Shown in pieces: positions 47,001 through 56,830 of a stretch of DNA of 64,000 bases (positions are counted from its first letter, which is position 1; the number at the start of each line of letters is the position of its first letter). The DNA comes from Lunularia cruciata (lineage: Eukaryota > Streptophyta > Marchantiopsida > Lunulariales > Lunulariaceae). The notes under the pieces were generated by a model. It saw nothing but the letters and a program-made list of their open reading frames with translations. It searched no databases and was not told the origin of the DNA. The position numbers and the translations under genes were made by a program. The stretch is from NCBI GenBank assembly GCA_948567375.1, contig OX419759.1, positions 38,964,593 to 39,028,592 of the forward strand, written 5' to 3'.

Positions 47001-49945
47001 AGTGACAATCTTGGCTCATTACAATGAAGAACCATGGGACCAGTTTCAACTTTCAATGGTTTTGTTACTTGGCTTGATGACTTATTGGAAGAGAACACCC
47101 ATGTAGAGAATACTTTTAGTACTAAAGGAGGTCACTTGGATTTGGGGTACGAGTGAGATTGTTCCATCTACCTTAGATGTTCCATTGTGGAGTTTTGAGG
47201 AGGCATTGTGCCAACATGCAAATCAATTGGTGTAGCAAGCTTGGAGTGGAGCCTTTGTACCACTATGAGACCAATGGGGAGGATGAGCTTCTAGATTCTA
47301 TTACCTTCTCACCTTTGTATACACACTTGTTGCTTGGCAGTATCTAGTAGAGAGAGTGTGTCTATCAGAGTTGTTTGGTTGCATAATCCACTTGTGTTGA
47401 TATGTAGTCTTGCCACTCCTAGTAGATTATATGCTATAATATACATTTCTTACATTGTTCTCCATGCTTCATACCTACCCGTTATCAAGATGGTATAGTG
47501 AAGTAGGAGCTTCTCATTGGCTAGGATGGTAGTTGCCTAGGAGGCAAAGCCCAAAGGACTTGTCACTCTCCCATCCTACAAGGCCATTTGCATTGTCTAA
47601 TATCTTTCAAGTCATACAGCCTTTCACCCATATCCACTCTCATTTATTTTTGTTGTTTTCAATGTCTATGTTTATGCAAGATTAGCACTAGACAAGTTGT
47701 GGTACTATAGGTAAGTATATAAATACAAAGGTATTTGTATTTGGTGAGAGATGAGACTATTAGGCAAGTCTATCTACATCATGTGGTACACTTGGCCTAT
47801 CTTGAGTTATTACCAACGTCACTAGTTAAGAGTTACTAGAAGACCCTACCAATAGATATTTCCTTGTTGGGAGCATAGGATTTGGAAAGAAATGGTCCCA
47901 CTTTGTATACTCCAAGGATAAGAGAACTCTCCAAGATATAAGAGAAAACCTCCAACTTCACACTCATGCCCCAAAGAAGCGCTTTCTCTCTATTATATAG
48001 CAAGGAAGATCCCCTCAAAGGAAGTTCCACCCTTGGATCAGATACATGGATTGGTGACCTATCCATGAGGTCCACCTTTAGACTAGTTTCTTGGGTGGGT
48101 GACATGTCAATTCTTGTCCTATCTAGTTGGTCAAATAGGTTTGAACAAAGGAAATCTTTATAGAATCTTCTTATATGGAGCTTAGAATTGCATGGATGAG
48201 GTAACAATGGAAAGATTTTGATGAGAAAACTCACAAGGGGGAGAAAGAAAGCCTATTTTCCCAAAGGTGGGGGATGTTTTTCATTTTTTGAGGCCTAATT
48301 CATTTGTTTAGGCCTTTGAAATTGGCTCTAAAGTTTTCAAGCTATTTTTGGTTTCTGTTCTATTAGTAAATTTACTATTTTAGTGACACCTCTATTTTTT
48401 CTACCTAGCTCATTGTACATAAAATCCTTCTAGATGTTACCAAGCCAATTTTCACATCTAGATAATATGTCTAGCTATTGTTATTTGTAATACCAATAGC
48501 TAGATATATGATCTAGAGATAAAATTTGGTTTGGTAATATCTAGAAGGATTTTATACATGATGGAATAGGTTGATAAGATAGAGGAATCACCAAAAGAGT
48601 ACCTCTACTAATAGGCCAAAAACTGAAATGTGCTTGGAAACTTTAGAATCAATAGCTATGCATATGATCTAGAGGTGAAACTTGGGGTGGTCACATCTGG
48701 CAAGATGTTTCATATGATGGAGAACATAGATCAGATAGGGGTATCACATAGATCAGATAGAGGTATCATAGGGCAAAAGCCAAAATAGGCATGAACTTTA
48801 AAGGCAATTTTGGAGGCCTAAACGGATGAATTAGACCTTGAAAATATATGGATCCCCCCCACCCAATGGAGGAAAGGCTAGCATTCCTCCCCTTGGTTTG
48901 TCTTGCCAAGGGCTTTCCAATGGTACCTCACCAATGTGATTATGAGATCCTTACAAAAAATTTCCCTAAAAGATTCCCTTCTGGTCAAAGCCTATCTGAC
49001 CAACCAAATGTGACCAGGACTGACATATCACCCATCCAAGCAAGTAATCTAAGGGTGGAGCTTGCTGACCAATCACCTATCCATGTACCTAATCCTATGG
49101 TGGAGCTTCCTTGGAGGAAGTCCTCTTTGGCTATATAATAAAGAGAATGTGCTCCTTTGGGGCATCAGAGGATTGAGTGTGAAATCTATGTTTTCTCTCT
49201 TGTATCTCTCTTGAAGAGTTCTCTTGTCCTTGAAGTATTACAATATTACACATTCATTTGGTTATTTCTAGATAGCCATGTTAGGGACATATCCATGTTG
49301 GTTGAGATCAAGGTCTACAGGATCCCAAATCTGGCATGTTTTGGGAGATTTTATGTATATTATGACATCTCTAGGTTCATCAGTCCATTTCTCCAACCTA
49401 CATTTTGGAGAACATTCCTTTGATGGGTGATTCTCATACAAAAGTGGTGTAAGTACACATAAGTTCCATTCTTGGATGGGACCTACCGTGTTGTTAGATG
49501 TAGCCAAAGTGGGATCATGGCCTCATCATCTTTTTCATTGGTGGAAAAACCTCTTACCTAGAGAGGTATACAACATGCATATGTTAGGATTTAGCAAATA
49601 GACCACCTTATTGTTGATGATACTGTGGATGTTGTGCACTAAGCTCAAATGATGGTAGTGTCTAATAGGTCATCAATTGTAGTGGTGAACCTTGTTGGTG
49701 AACCTTGTTTGACAACCTAGAGCCACTTTACCCACTTGTATGAGTTTCCCATAGTCTCATGATTTTTGAAAGGGAGGTCTTGTACTTGTTTGGGACTCAT
49801 AATATGGTAGTTGGTGGAGCCCAATACCAAGCAATAGGTTTCTATAATGGTAGCACCGTTGTTACAAAAGTGTCAGAGGCATCCAAGTATCAGGTGTTAA
49901 GTCAAGCTATAGACTTAAATTGCTTGACCTGGATGTGAGCCTTGG
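47000..49945 (+). pseudogene. Retrotransposon-borne C5 cytosine methyltransferase (interrupted)
   Basis: Motifs of DNA (cytosine-5) methyltransferases occur in order across three frames. Motif I-like: VCLSELFGCI (47357). Motif II region: QRYLYLVRDETIRQVYLHHV (about 47720-47790), then ELLPTSLVKSY and KTLPIDI. After the foldback insertion come the Pro-Cys of motif IV (GTYPCW, about 49285), GLQDPKSGMFWEI (about 49312), the E-N motif YILENIPLMGDS (about 49405-49440), LLDVAKVGSWPHHLFHWWKN (about 49490-49550) and a C-terminal VSEASKYQVLSQAIDLNCL (about 49880). An intact enzyme would transfer methyl groups from SAM to cytosine. It is upstream of RT in the same element. Broken by stops, frameshifts and the insertion. 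DNMT-bearing retrotransposons are, from memory, known in the charophyte alga Klebsormidium and in dinoflagellates. Confidence 0.8.
47850..49250. mobile_element. Foldback (inverted-repeat) element inserted in the methyltransferase
   Basis: Two inverted arms meet at about 48485 (…CTAGCTATTGTTAT / …ATACCAATAGCTAG). The left arm is 47850-48484 and the right arm 48490-49250, imperfect but colinear. Each arm has an outer block with a TATA-like run (CTATTATATAG; CTATATAATAAAGAG) and GGAAG(T/C)TCCACCCTTGGATCA-type sequence. The inner part is made of 165-base tandem units shared with 36040-36450 and 62880-63120. No coding capacity was seen. Methyltransferase homology stops at its left edge and resumes within about 30 bases of its right edge. 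Confidence 0.75.
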
Positions 49946-50584
49946 CTTGGCAGACCTGCATAGGATGCACTTGATAGGCATCACCACTTGGACACTTGTG
50001 AGCTATATGCCTATTGAGACAATTCAATCACAGGTTGGGAGCAGTGGACCAAGTGAGCATGGTATTGTTGGAACACAACTAATGGCTACTAGTGAGAGTG
50101 GTCTACTTGGGGTCCATCTAAGTGAGTGTGGTCTACTTGGGTTACACTCTTGGTCTACTTAGAATGTAGCTAGAGGACTTATGGAGCTTATAACTAGAGT
50201 AGAGGAAGTTTTATTCATTGAGGTTGGGGACTCTAGTGGTTGGAAGCATGAAATTACTACTTCCAAGGGCATAGTGTAGTAGCTAGTTAGTATGTCTTCC
50301 ACTCCTATATCCATTACAGAGGATACTTGTGAGCCAAACATTAGACCCAATCTTACAAGAGGAGAAAGATGGAGAGTTTGGAGGTCCTTGAGGAGCTACA
50401 CATATTGTTTTGCCTCAATATGAAGGATTTGGGTGCTTTGAAAGGAGTTGGTATTCAGATTGAGCTTACTAGTGATACACCAATATTTTATATCCTTATA
50501 AATATAGAGATATGGATAGAGCATTGATTCAAATCCAGATTAGAGACCTTTTTTAGGTTGTTTTGGTGGAGATTTCACATGGAC

Positions 50585-51391
50585 AGTATGTTTCAACTAC
50601 AATGATGCCAACCAAGAAGGATATGCGTAACATCTACATAAATAAGCAAATGTGTGGAGATTACTATCCTATCAATTGATAGACTAGGGTTGATTGGTAT
50701 GGTATGCCATGCGTACACTGGAGGAGATTTTTGGTGTGATTGTGGCATGCAAAGGTCCTTAGTATGTTGGATCTTTGAATAGGATATCATCAATTGTTTA
50801 TCGAGGAGGAAGATAAGTCCAAGATAACATTTTGGGCTATTGATCCTCATGGCAAGAATGTATTATATTAGTGGATATTCTTACCATTTGGGTTAAAGAA
50901 TGCTCTTGCTAGAGTTCCAAAGGATTATGAACAAGATCCTAGCAAGATTGGATTTTGCTTGCTACTATATTGATGACATTTTGGTTTATATCACTATTGT
51001 GGAGGAGCATGAGAGACATTTGTTGGAGGTGTTTGAGAGGTTGAGATTTCATGGACTCAAATTACATCTTTGGAAGTGTAGATTCTTCCATGAGCAAGTT
51101 GAGTATTTGGGTCACACTATCTACCCTAGAGGACTTGGTGTTCAATTGACCAAGGTGGGGGCTATTGTATGTATTCATCAACCTATAGATGTGATTAAAG
51201 TACAAGCATTGCTTGGGTTAGTAAAGTTTTATTTCTCATATGTTAGAGGATTTAGTTCCATTGCCAAGGCATTGACAAGGTTGACCAAGCTCACACAAGA
51301 GTGGTTTTGGGGAGATGAGCAAGATAGATCTTTTATAGAGCTCAAGGAGAGGTTGACATCTACTTCTATTCTTACAAGACCAATCAAATGA
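50585..51391 (+). pseudogene. Gypsy D reverse transcriptase remnant
   Basis: Begins with PTKKDMRNIYINKQMCGDYY, the usual R-x-C-x-D-Y-R region. It continues after a frameshift through PFGLKNA and FQRIMNKILARLDFACYYID. The catalytic YIDD (about 50968) is intact. The 163-codon open stretch 50900-51391 runs through FHGLKLHLWKCRFF and VEYLGHTI, the thumb and connection. Upstream stops make it inactive. Confidence 0.85.
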
Positions 51392-51399
51392 TAATCATT

Positions 51400-51940
51400 T
51401 CAAGTTCATACTGATTGGAGTATGTTGGGGCTTGGAGCAATGCTCATCTAACAAGATGATGAGAGGAAGTAGTTTGTGGTGGTCTATGCTAGTTGCTCCA
51501 ACATTTCAGTAGAGTTAAAGTATAGTTCATATAAGGGAGAGTGCTTGGTAGTAGTATAAGTAATAGCACATTTTTTATGTTATGTATTTGGTACCACTTT
51601 CATTCTCATCATTGAGAATCAACTATTGAAGTGGTTGATGAGTCCAACAAGCTTTTAAGGAAGCTTGCTCAATGGGTATGATTTCATAATTATTCACAAA
51701 CTTGGAGTGGTGAACCATGATGTAGATGAACTGAGTAGAAACCCGTGTCCCAACCAACAAGATCAGACTAGAGTATCTTGGCATGGTGATATAGATGAGG
51801 AGATAGTGCTAGGTTGGCATACATCTACCTTTCTATGTATATTTTTTGAGGCCTTGGTGGTATATCTCTTAACACATATAGGAGTAGTTGTTGAGGTCAT
51901 AGATCTAGAGGGAGGAGATATTAGTACATATTAGCAAGAC
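51400..51940 (+). pseudogene. Gypsy D RNase H region remnant
   Basis: Short frames carry HTDWS-like and VVYASCSN-like pieces of the RNase H fold (51405-51500) and KLGVVNHDVDELSRNPC (about 51700-51750), matching the conserved K-x-G-x-x-N-x-x-A-D-x-L-S-R end of gypsy RNase H domains. Several stops occur. Confidence 0.7.
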
Positions 51941-52129
51941 ATTCATGATTTTTTGTGTGATGTTGTGTGTTTGCCTTGGTGTTGTGTGTGACACAATTGA
52001 TGCCAAGGAGAGAGACCATGTCCTTTAGCAAGCCAAGAGGTTTAGGTTGGAAGGCAAACACCTTCTTTGTGCATGGGAGGATAATAGAGTGTGAGTAGTA
52101 CCATTTCTATCTCAAAGACCACTATTAGT

Positions 52130-52526
52130 ATATCATGCTCATGAGGAGTTGGGAATTTTTGGAGTATAGTGTACATATAGCTTACTCGAGTCATTATTAG
52201 TGACAATATGTAAACTGATATATAGCAAAATTTTGCCAAACGTGTGGTTTGTGACTAAGTTAGAGCATCATTTAATGCTCTTATGCCAAAGTTATACCCA
52301 TTATCTATCATGGGATTGAGTTACTATTGGAGTTTGGGCTTTGTTGGAACTTTACCATTGATTTTGAGACATCATTGGTATGTTTTGGTTATGGTGGAGG
52401 ATTTCTCTAAGTGGATTGAGTTGGTGGCACTTCTTGATAAGTCCAATGCAAGGATGACTTACTTGTTCTTGGATCAAGTTCTTAGTCATTTTGGTGCACC
52501 AATTGAGGTTATGATTGATCAAGGTA
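52130..52526 (+). pseudogene. Gypsy D integrase N-terminal part
   Basis: Remnants of the HHCC zinc region (HAHEELGIFGV near 52135) lead into an open frame from 52283 with WSLGFVGTLPLILRHHW, LVMVEDFSKWIELVAL and FGAPIEVMIDQG. The last Asp is a catalytic residue. The frame is cut exactly after DQG by Tigger 1, and its continuation is at 54662. Confidence 0.85.
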
Positions 52527-54659
52527 TAATAACCTCCCACTTAAGTACACAACCATTGAAGTACACATCCCATTTAAGTACACAATATTTTGTCCCAAAT
52601 AAGAGGTTCAATGTTTATTGGCTAAACATATTGTGAATAGTCATTTTTCACAAATTATGGAGTTTCTTGCATTTGGCATTCAAGGTTAGCTCCCAAATGT
52701 TGCAATGGAGAGATTCAAATGATTATTGAAGAGCATCATATGTCACTTTTGCTTCTATATGGACTTTGGTACACAACAACTTATCCTCTATATTAAGAAT
52801 AGCATTATAAATAGACTCAAAACTTTTAAATGGGACAAAATTTTCAATTGCAATAGATTTTTCTTCATCATTGTTATTGTTGGTTCTCATCTTCCCCATT
52901 TGCATTGTTTCCAGCATTTCATCTACATCTTACAAGATGGATTCTAAGTATTCCACATTTTTCTCATCATTTGCATTGACATACAACTCCAATTCTTCTA
53001 GCTCAATATTAATTTGCAATGAATCTATGTTTTGCAGAACTTTTGCCATCAAGTTATGTTCCACTTTAGCATTTTCATCTCCTTCTAATGTCATAATATT
53101 GGCCTTGATAAAAATATTCTTGATTGAAGTTGAAGATATTTCATCCAAACCACTCTTAACATAATTGGAAGCATTAAGTTGGTGCATTGGATTCCCAAAA
53201 ACAACCCTTGCAGCCCCTTCTCAAAGTTGTCAACCTTGTTCTCTTTTATGGTTCTTTACCTCTTCATCAAGCTCAAAGAATTCAAGCACATCACTGAGGT
53301 ACAAATACTTGGCCCTTTTTTAATTTTATGATTATTTCCTGGTAGCATGCATGCTTCCAACTAATGCAATTCAGAAGAAAGAATATTATTTGAACATTGT
53401 CTTGTTCAAAAGCATCAAAATACCTAAGAGCATTGTCTATTATTAAGAGAATGCAACATCTAGTTTGTTTCTTCACTTTGGGAAAGAACACTTTGTTGAA
53501 CCATTTCCAGTAGGTTTCCATGTCCATCTAAGCCTTTCCTTGGGAGAAATATTTTGTGTGCCATTCTCAATCATTGATGCAGGCTGGTAGGTTTCCATGT
53601 CTATCCAAGCCTTTCCTTGGGAGAAATATTTTATGGGCCATTCCCAATCCTTGATGCAAGCTTACTGTTTGGGTTTTCCAATAATGACACAAAGAATCTT
53701 AAGTGATCCTATTGCATTTGCGTAAATGACTAAAGAAACATGATTGTTAGACTTCTTCTTTCCTCTTGTTGTTGAAAGATCTTCCTTTGGCATCAAGAGA
53801 GTACATCTTGGGAGCAATTGGTAAAACAATCCAATTCCATCCATATTATAAACATTTTCTATATCATATTGTTTAATAATATCATACAAATTGTCCAATG
53901 CAGCCAAAAGATTAAGATCGTTTTTTTAACCTTTGCTCCTTCTCTATGAAGGTGCAATTTTTGCAAACCCCAATGTGCCCTAAATTTGCTAAGCAATTTC
54001 CATGACACTTTGAAATCTTCTATAGGAATTGCAAGATCAGAAGCAATCCACTGCACTTTTACAATGGCTAAAGAAGGTGGCATAAGCATATTTTCATAAC
54101 GCATGCTGTCAATCTAGAGGTATAGCATGTCTTCAAGCTTAGTAAAATGACCAATGGAAGCTCAAAAATTTTTGTTCTTTTGTTGTTCAAACCTTAAGGT
54201 AGAGCATTCTTGAATCTTGTCCTAGTTCTCCCAAAATCTTTTGGATGGTGCCTTCACTAACACAATACTCATGGGAGAGAGATTTCTTGCTAGAGGTGTT
54301 GGTTTTACTAAGCTTAGTAATGATTTTTCATTTTTGAGCCTCATTTAGCTGCTTGCCATTGTATTTTCTTTCCATCAAACAATATTCACATGAGAGAGGT
54401 CAGTTGCTAGGGGCATCAATTTTACTAAGCTTAGCAATTATCTCATATTTTTGAGCCTCATTTAGCCGCTTGCCATTGGATTTGCTTGCCATCAAACAAG
54501 AGAAGAATTAAAAGTGCCAAGTGACACTCCAATCAATAACAATAACTTCCCAAAATGAATGGTCTAAGAAGCTATGCTAAAAATTTAAGTATGCACCTAC
54601 TATATAAGAATGCAAAATTAGCCCAAGTTCAAGATGTGTATTATAATGGGAGGTTATTG
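52527..54659 (-). mobile_element. Tigger 1: pogo/Tigger DNA transposon in gypsy D integrase
   Basis: A 2.13-kb element with terminal inverted repeats (left TAATAACCTCCCA, right end CAATAACCTCCCA on the other strand) and a TA target duplication (52525-52526 and 54660-54661). Its transposase lies on -. It begins with a CENP-B/psq-type helix-turn-helix (about 54200-54490), then a DDE domain with NVYNMDGIGLFY, LSTTRGKKKSNNHVSL, LLIIDNALRYFDAFEQDNVQ and an acidic C-terminal tail. Multiple stops make it non-autonomous. Two internal tandem duplications are present (54265-54496 and 53511-53664). Confidence 0.9.
52730..54490 (-). pseudogene. Tigger 1 transposase remnant
   Basis: Read on -, the N-terminus has NGKRLNEAQKYEIIAKLSK and, about 116 bases later, a second similar NGKQLNEAQK..KIITKLSK, so the helix-turn-helix is duplicated. 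The DDE_1 region follows: first Asp in VYNMDGIGL (53840), second pair in LIIDNALRYFDAFEQD (53380-53450). Long acidic segments (53187-52730) form the tail. In live relatives the protein cuts and pastes the element into TA sites in the nucleus. Confidence 0.85.
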
Positions 54660-54661
54660 TA

Positions 54662-55280
54662 CAAAGTTCTTGGAGGAGTTTCAAGTCTTGTGTAACAAGG
54701 CCTTGATTGATCATCATACTACCTCCCAAGATTACCCTAGGGCATATGGCTTACAAAGAGAGTGTTTCAGATGGTGAAGAGAGGATTGCATAAGTATGGT
54801 TTGTAGAGAGGCTACTTGAGAGATTGGGATCTCTAGTTACCTTGGTTGGCCATAGGCTATTGGTTCAAATTTCAAGCCTTCTTAGCATCCTTCTCTCCAT
54901 ATTTTCTACTCTATGGATGAGATCCATATTTACCTATAGCCATTCATCCTGATGCTACTATAGTTTTGGACTTGGATGATCCAAACGTATGAGTGAGTGC
55001 ATGTTCTCAATGGGAAGAGATCTTTTGGAGAGTGATACCAATTGCATTTGAGAATTTAGTGATTACTCAACATAGGGATAACTTATGTTATGCTACTATA
55101 TGAGGAGGAAGTTATAGACCCTCAATCCCTTGATTTCATCCAAGTGACTATGTATATCTATAGCAGACTGCACTAAAAACACTTGATGTTACTACAAGCT
55201 ACACTTTCTTGAAAGTGAGTAAGGTTTTGCCTTCTAGAGTCTTTGTGTTGGATGGATGTGATGGTGTTATTTGGAAGGAT
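54662..55280 (+). pseudogene. Gypsy D integrase C-terminal part
   Basis: Continues the integrase from the exact TA used by Tigger 1. KFLEEFQV-like residues complete the core after DQG. RVFQMVKRGLHKYGL, FQAFLASFSPYFLLYG and IAIHPDATIVLDLDDPNV follow, then a barrel-like SYTFLKVSKVLPSRVFVLDG and VIWKDHVQNCAPYHLPN. A few stops remain (about 54805, 54990, 55100). Confidence 0.8.
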
Positions 55281-55360
55281 CATGTGCAAAATTGTGCGCC
55301 ATACCACCTCCCAAACATTGATGGTACTATGGACCCAAGCTTAATACTTGTATGTGCAAG

Positions 55361-55468
55361 CTTGCGGTGTATGTTATGTGGCTCTTTTAATGGAGATGCT
55401 ACTATGTTGGTGTATGATAGTTGTTTGAGAGGATGGCATATGGCATATTTGACTCCTCCTCTCATGTT
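55361..55468 (+). pseudogene. PHD-like finger at the integrase C-terminus
   Basis: LRCMLCGSFNGDATMLVYDS followed by CLRGWHMAYLTPPL follows the PHD-finger pattern C-x2-C, then M-L-x-C-D-x-C-x-R-G-W-H-x-x-C-L-x-P-P-L. Two positions normally Cys are Tyr here (VYD, AYL), so the zinc site has decayed. It replaces the chromodomain seen in the other gypsy copies of this window and in live relatives could read histone marks during integration. It lies in a 93-codon frame, 55209-55490. Confidence 0.7.
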
Positions 55469-55682
55469 CCTCAAGGTTCCTCAAGGATAGGGTGAACTAG
55501 CTAGATGTACTTGACTTATAGCTAATTCATCCTTTATGAGGTATAGATTATAGATAGGTAACTAATGATGGCACTTGATAGCACCTGGCCTCCTGATCTT
55601 TGCCCACCATAGGGCATATCACGTACTTGGAGTAGATAGCTATCTGGAGTTAGAAGGACCTAATTACCAACTAGAGGAGCAA

Positions 55683-56308
55683 TTGTGGCACTTTAGAGTT
55701 CATGTATGACTTTTGTATGAGTTTTGCTTCTATAGTGTATGATGTTGATAACAATGTATGTTGTGTAGTAGTGTATATCCATATAATAATTGTCACAACA
55801 TTTGTAGTGCCAAACCTAGTTTGCTTGGATGTTGGAGTGGTAATGCTGGCAGTCATAGTTATTTTGGTTGTTGTTCATGGACTACTTGTTGGCGTCTGGA
55901 TTTCATATTAGGGCTACTGATCACATAGTGGGACCCATCATCATTTGCATCATTCACAAAATTGGATGTGCAATCAATAGTCTTGTTAGGGTTGGAGACC
56001 TAGGTCAAGAAAAGGGGTATACTTTTGAAGTGCAGCTCTAAAGAGCTCACTTCTTTGATGTTGAGCCTTCTAGTTCTTGGCTATGGTGGATAGAGGCTAG
56101 TGAGCATTGCTTGGAGTCTCTTAGCTAGGGTGGGTGTGGCTTGATTGTAATCAGTGCACAATGTTGATAGATTTTTAAGTGAAGGATTGAGTATAGATTT
56201 GATTTGAGTGAGATTTGAGTGGAAGAGTTGAACTTATTATTGTGGCACTTTAGAGTTCATGTATGACTTATGTATGAGTTGTGCTACTATATTTTATGAT
56301 GTTGATAG
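55683..56308 (+). repeat. Gypsy D 3' LTR with 557-bp-period duplication
   Basis: The LTR-like block (about 55760-56237) is flanked by a 68-base direct repeat beginning TTGTGGCACTTTAGAGTTCA at 55683 and again at 56240. The period is 557 bases, so the 3' LTR unit has been tandemly duplicated in part, as expected from unequal exchange or slippage. The second copy is cut off at about 56308. Confidence 0.7.
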
Positions 56309-56371
56309 TGATTTATATATGCATGATAACTATCATCTAAGAGTTCAAAGATTCCATGGTGATGGGGATGT

Positions 56372-56830
56372 CACCAACTAGCTATGGGGGAATATGAAAT
56401 AATGTGGAGTTAGTAGATGAGTTAGAAAAGGTTAATAAGTTAGTAATTGAGCTAAAAGTAGTTAAAGGTTTTGAAAATTCTAGAAGCACTTTGGAAGCTT
56501 CTTAGTACCTTCCAATATTGGGTAATTTTCACATGAAGTTAACAACTAGCTTAGCTTGTATGCCAAGTAAGTGGCTTCTAGAAGGAAGCTTTCTTGGCTG
56601 CTTCTCAAGTAACTTATCTTGCACTCCAAGAAGGCAACTTTGAAAAGGAAGCTTCTCAAGAGCCTTGTGTTGTTTTGCTATAAATACTAAAGCTCAAGTT
56701 CATGCTAGGCATTTGGAGTTTCTTTCACTTAGGCATTTCTAATGTGACTTTCTATTCCAATCTTTTATTCTCATCTTTCATTACTCATTCTTTTATAGAT
56801 TTGAAACTCTATATCTTAAAGGTGATTTAT
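56372..56830 (+). mobile_element. Polypurine tract and 3' LTR of another gypsy element
   Basis: GGGGGAATATG at about 56382 is a polypurine tract preceding an LTR in + orientation that resembles 33617-34018 and the gypsy B LTRs (GGAAGCTTCTTAG, TATAAATACTAAAGCTCAAG, GGCATTTGGAGTTTCT). Upstream only about 50 bases of its internal 3' end remain. A perfect GAAAATTCTAGAA heat-shock-like motif is at 56473-56485, and the TATA box of the LTR (CTATAAATAC) is near 56680. Confidence 0.7.

Larger units (their letters stand above)
42660..56237 (+). mobile_element. Gypsy D: large Ty3/gypsy element with methyltransferase and PHD-like domains
   Basis: Bounded by related LTR sequence at about 42660-43150 and 55760-56237 (shared ATAGTTATTTTGGT, GAGACCTAGGT, AGAGCTCACTTCTTTGATGT). 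Order on +: leader, gag with a CCHC knuckle (45592-45644), protease (about 46600-47000), C5 cytosine methyltransferase (about 47350-49945), RT (50585-51391), RNase H (51400-51760), zinc HHCC and integrase (52130-52526, resuming 54662), and a PHD-like finger (55361-55468). A foldback element and a Tigger copy are nested inside. About 10 kb remain without them. Decayed throughout. A TTGGTATCA at about 44560 may be the primer site, which would make the 5' LTR about 1.9 kb and the 3' one truncated. Confidence 0.75.

Noticed and set aside
47966..49138. Frames of 65-132 codons on both strands
   Set aside because: They fall inside the foldback element arms, which are non-coding inverted repeats, and differ between copies.
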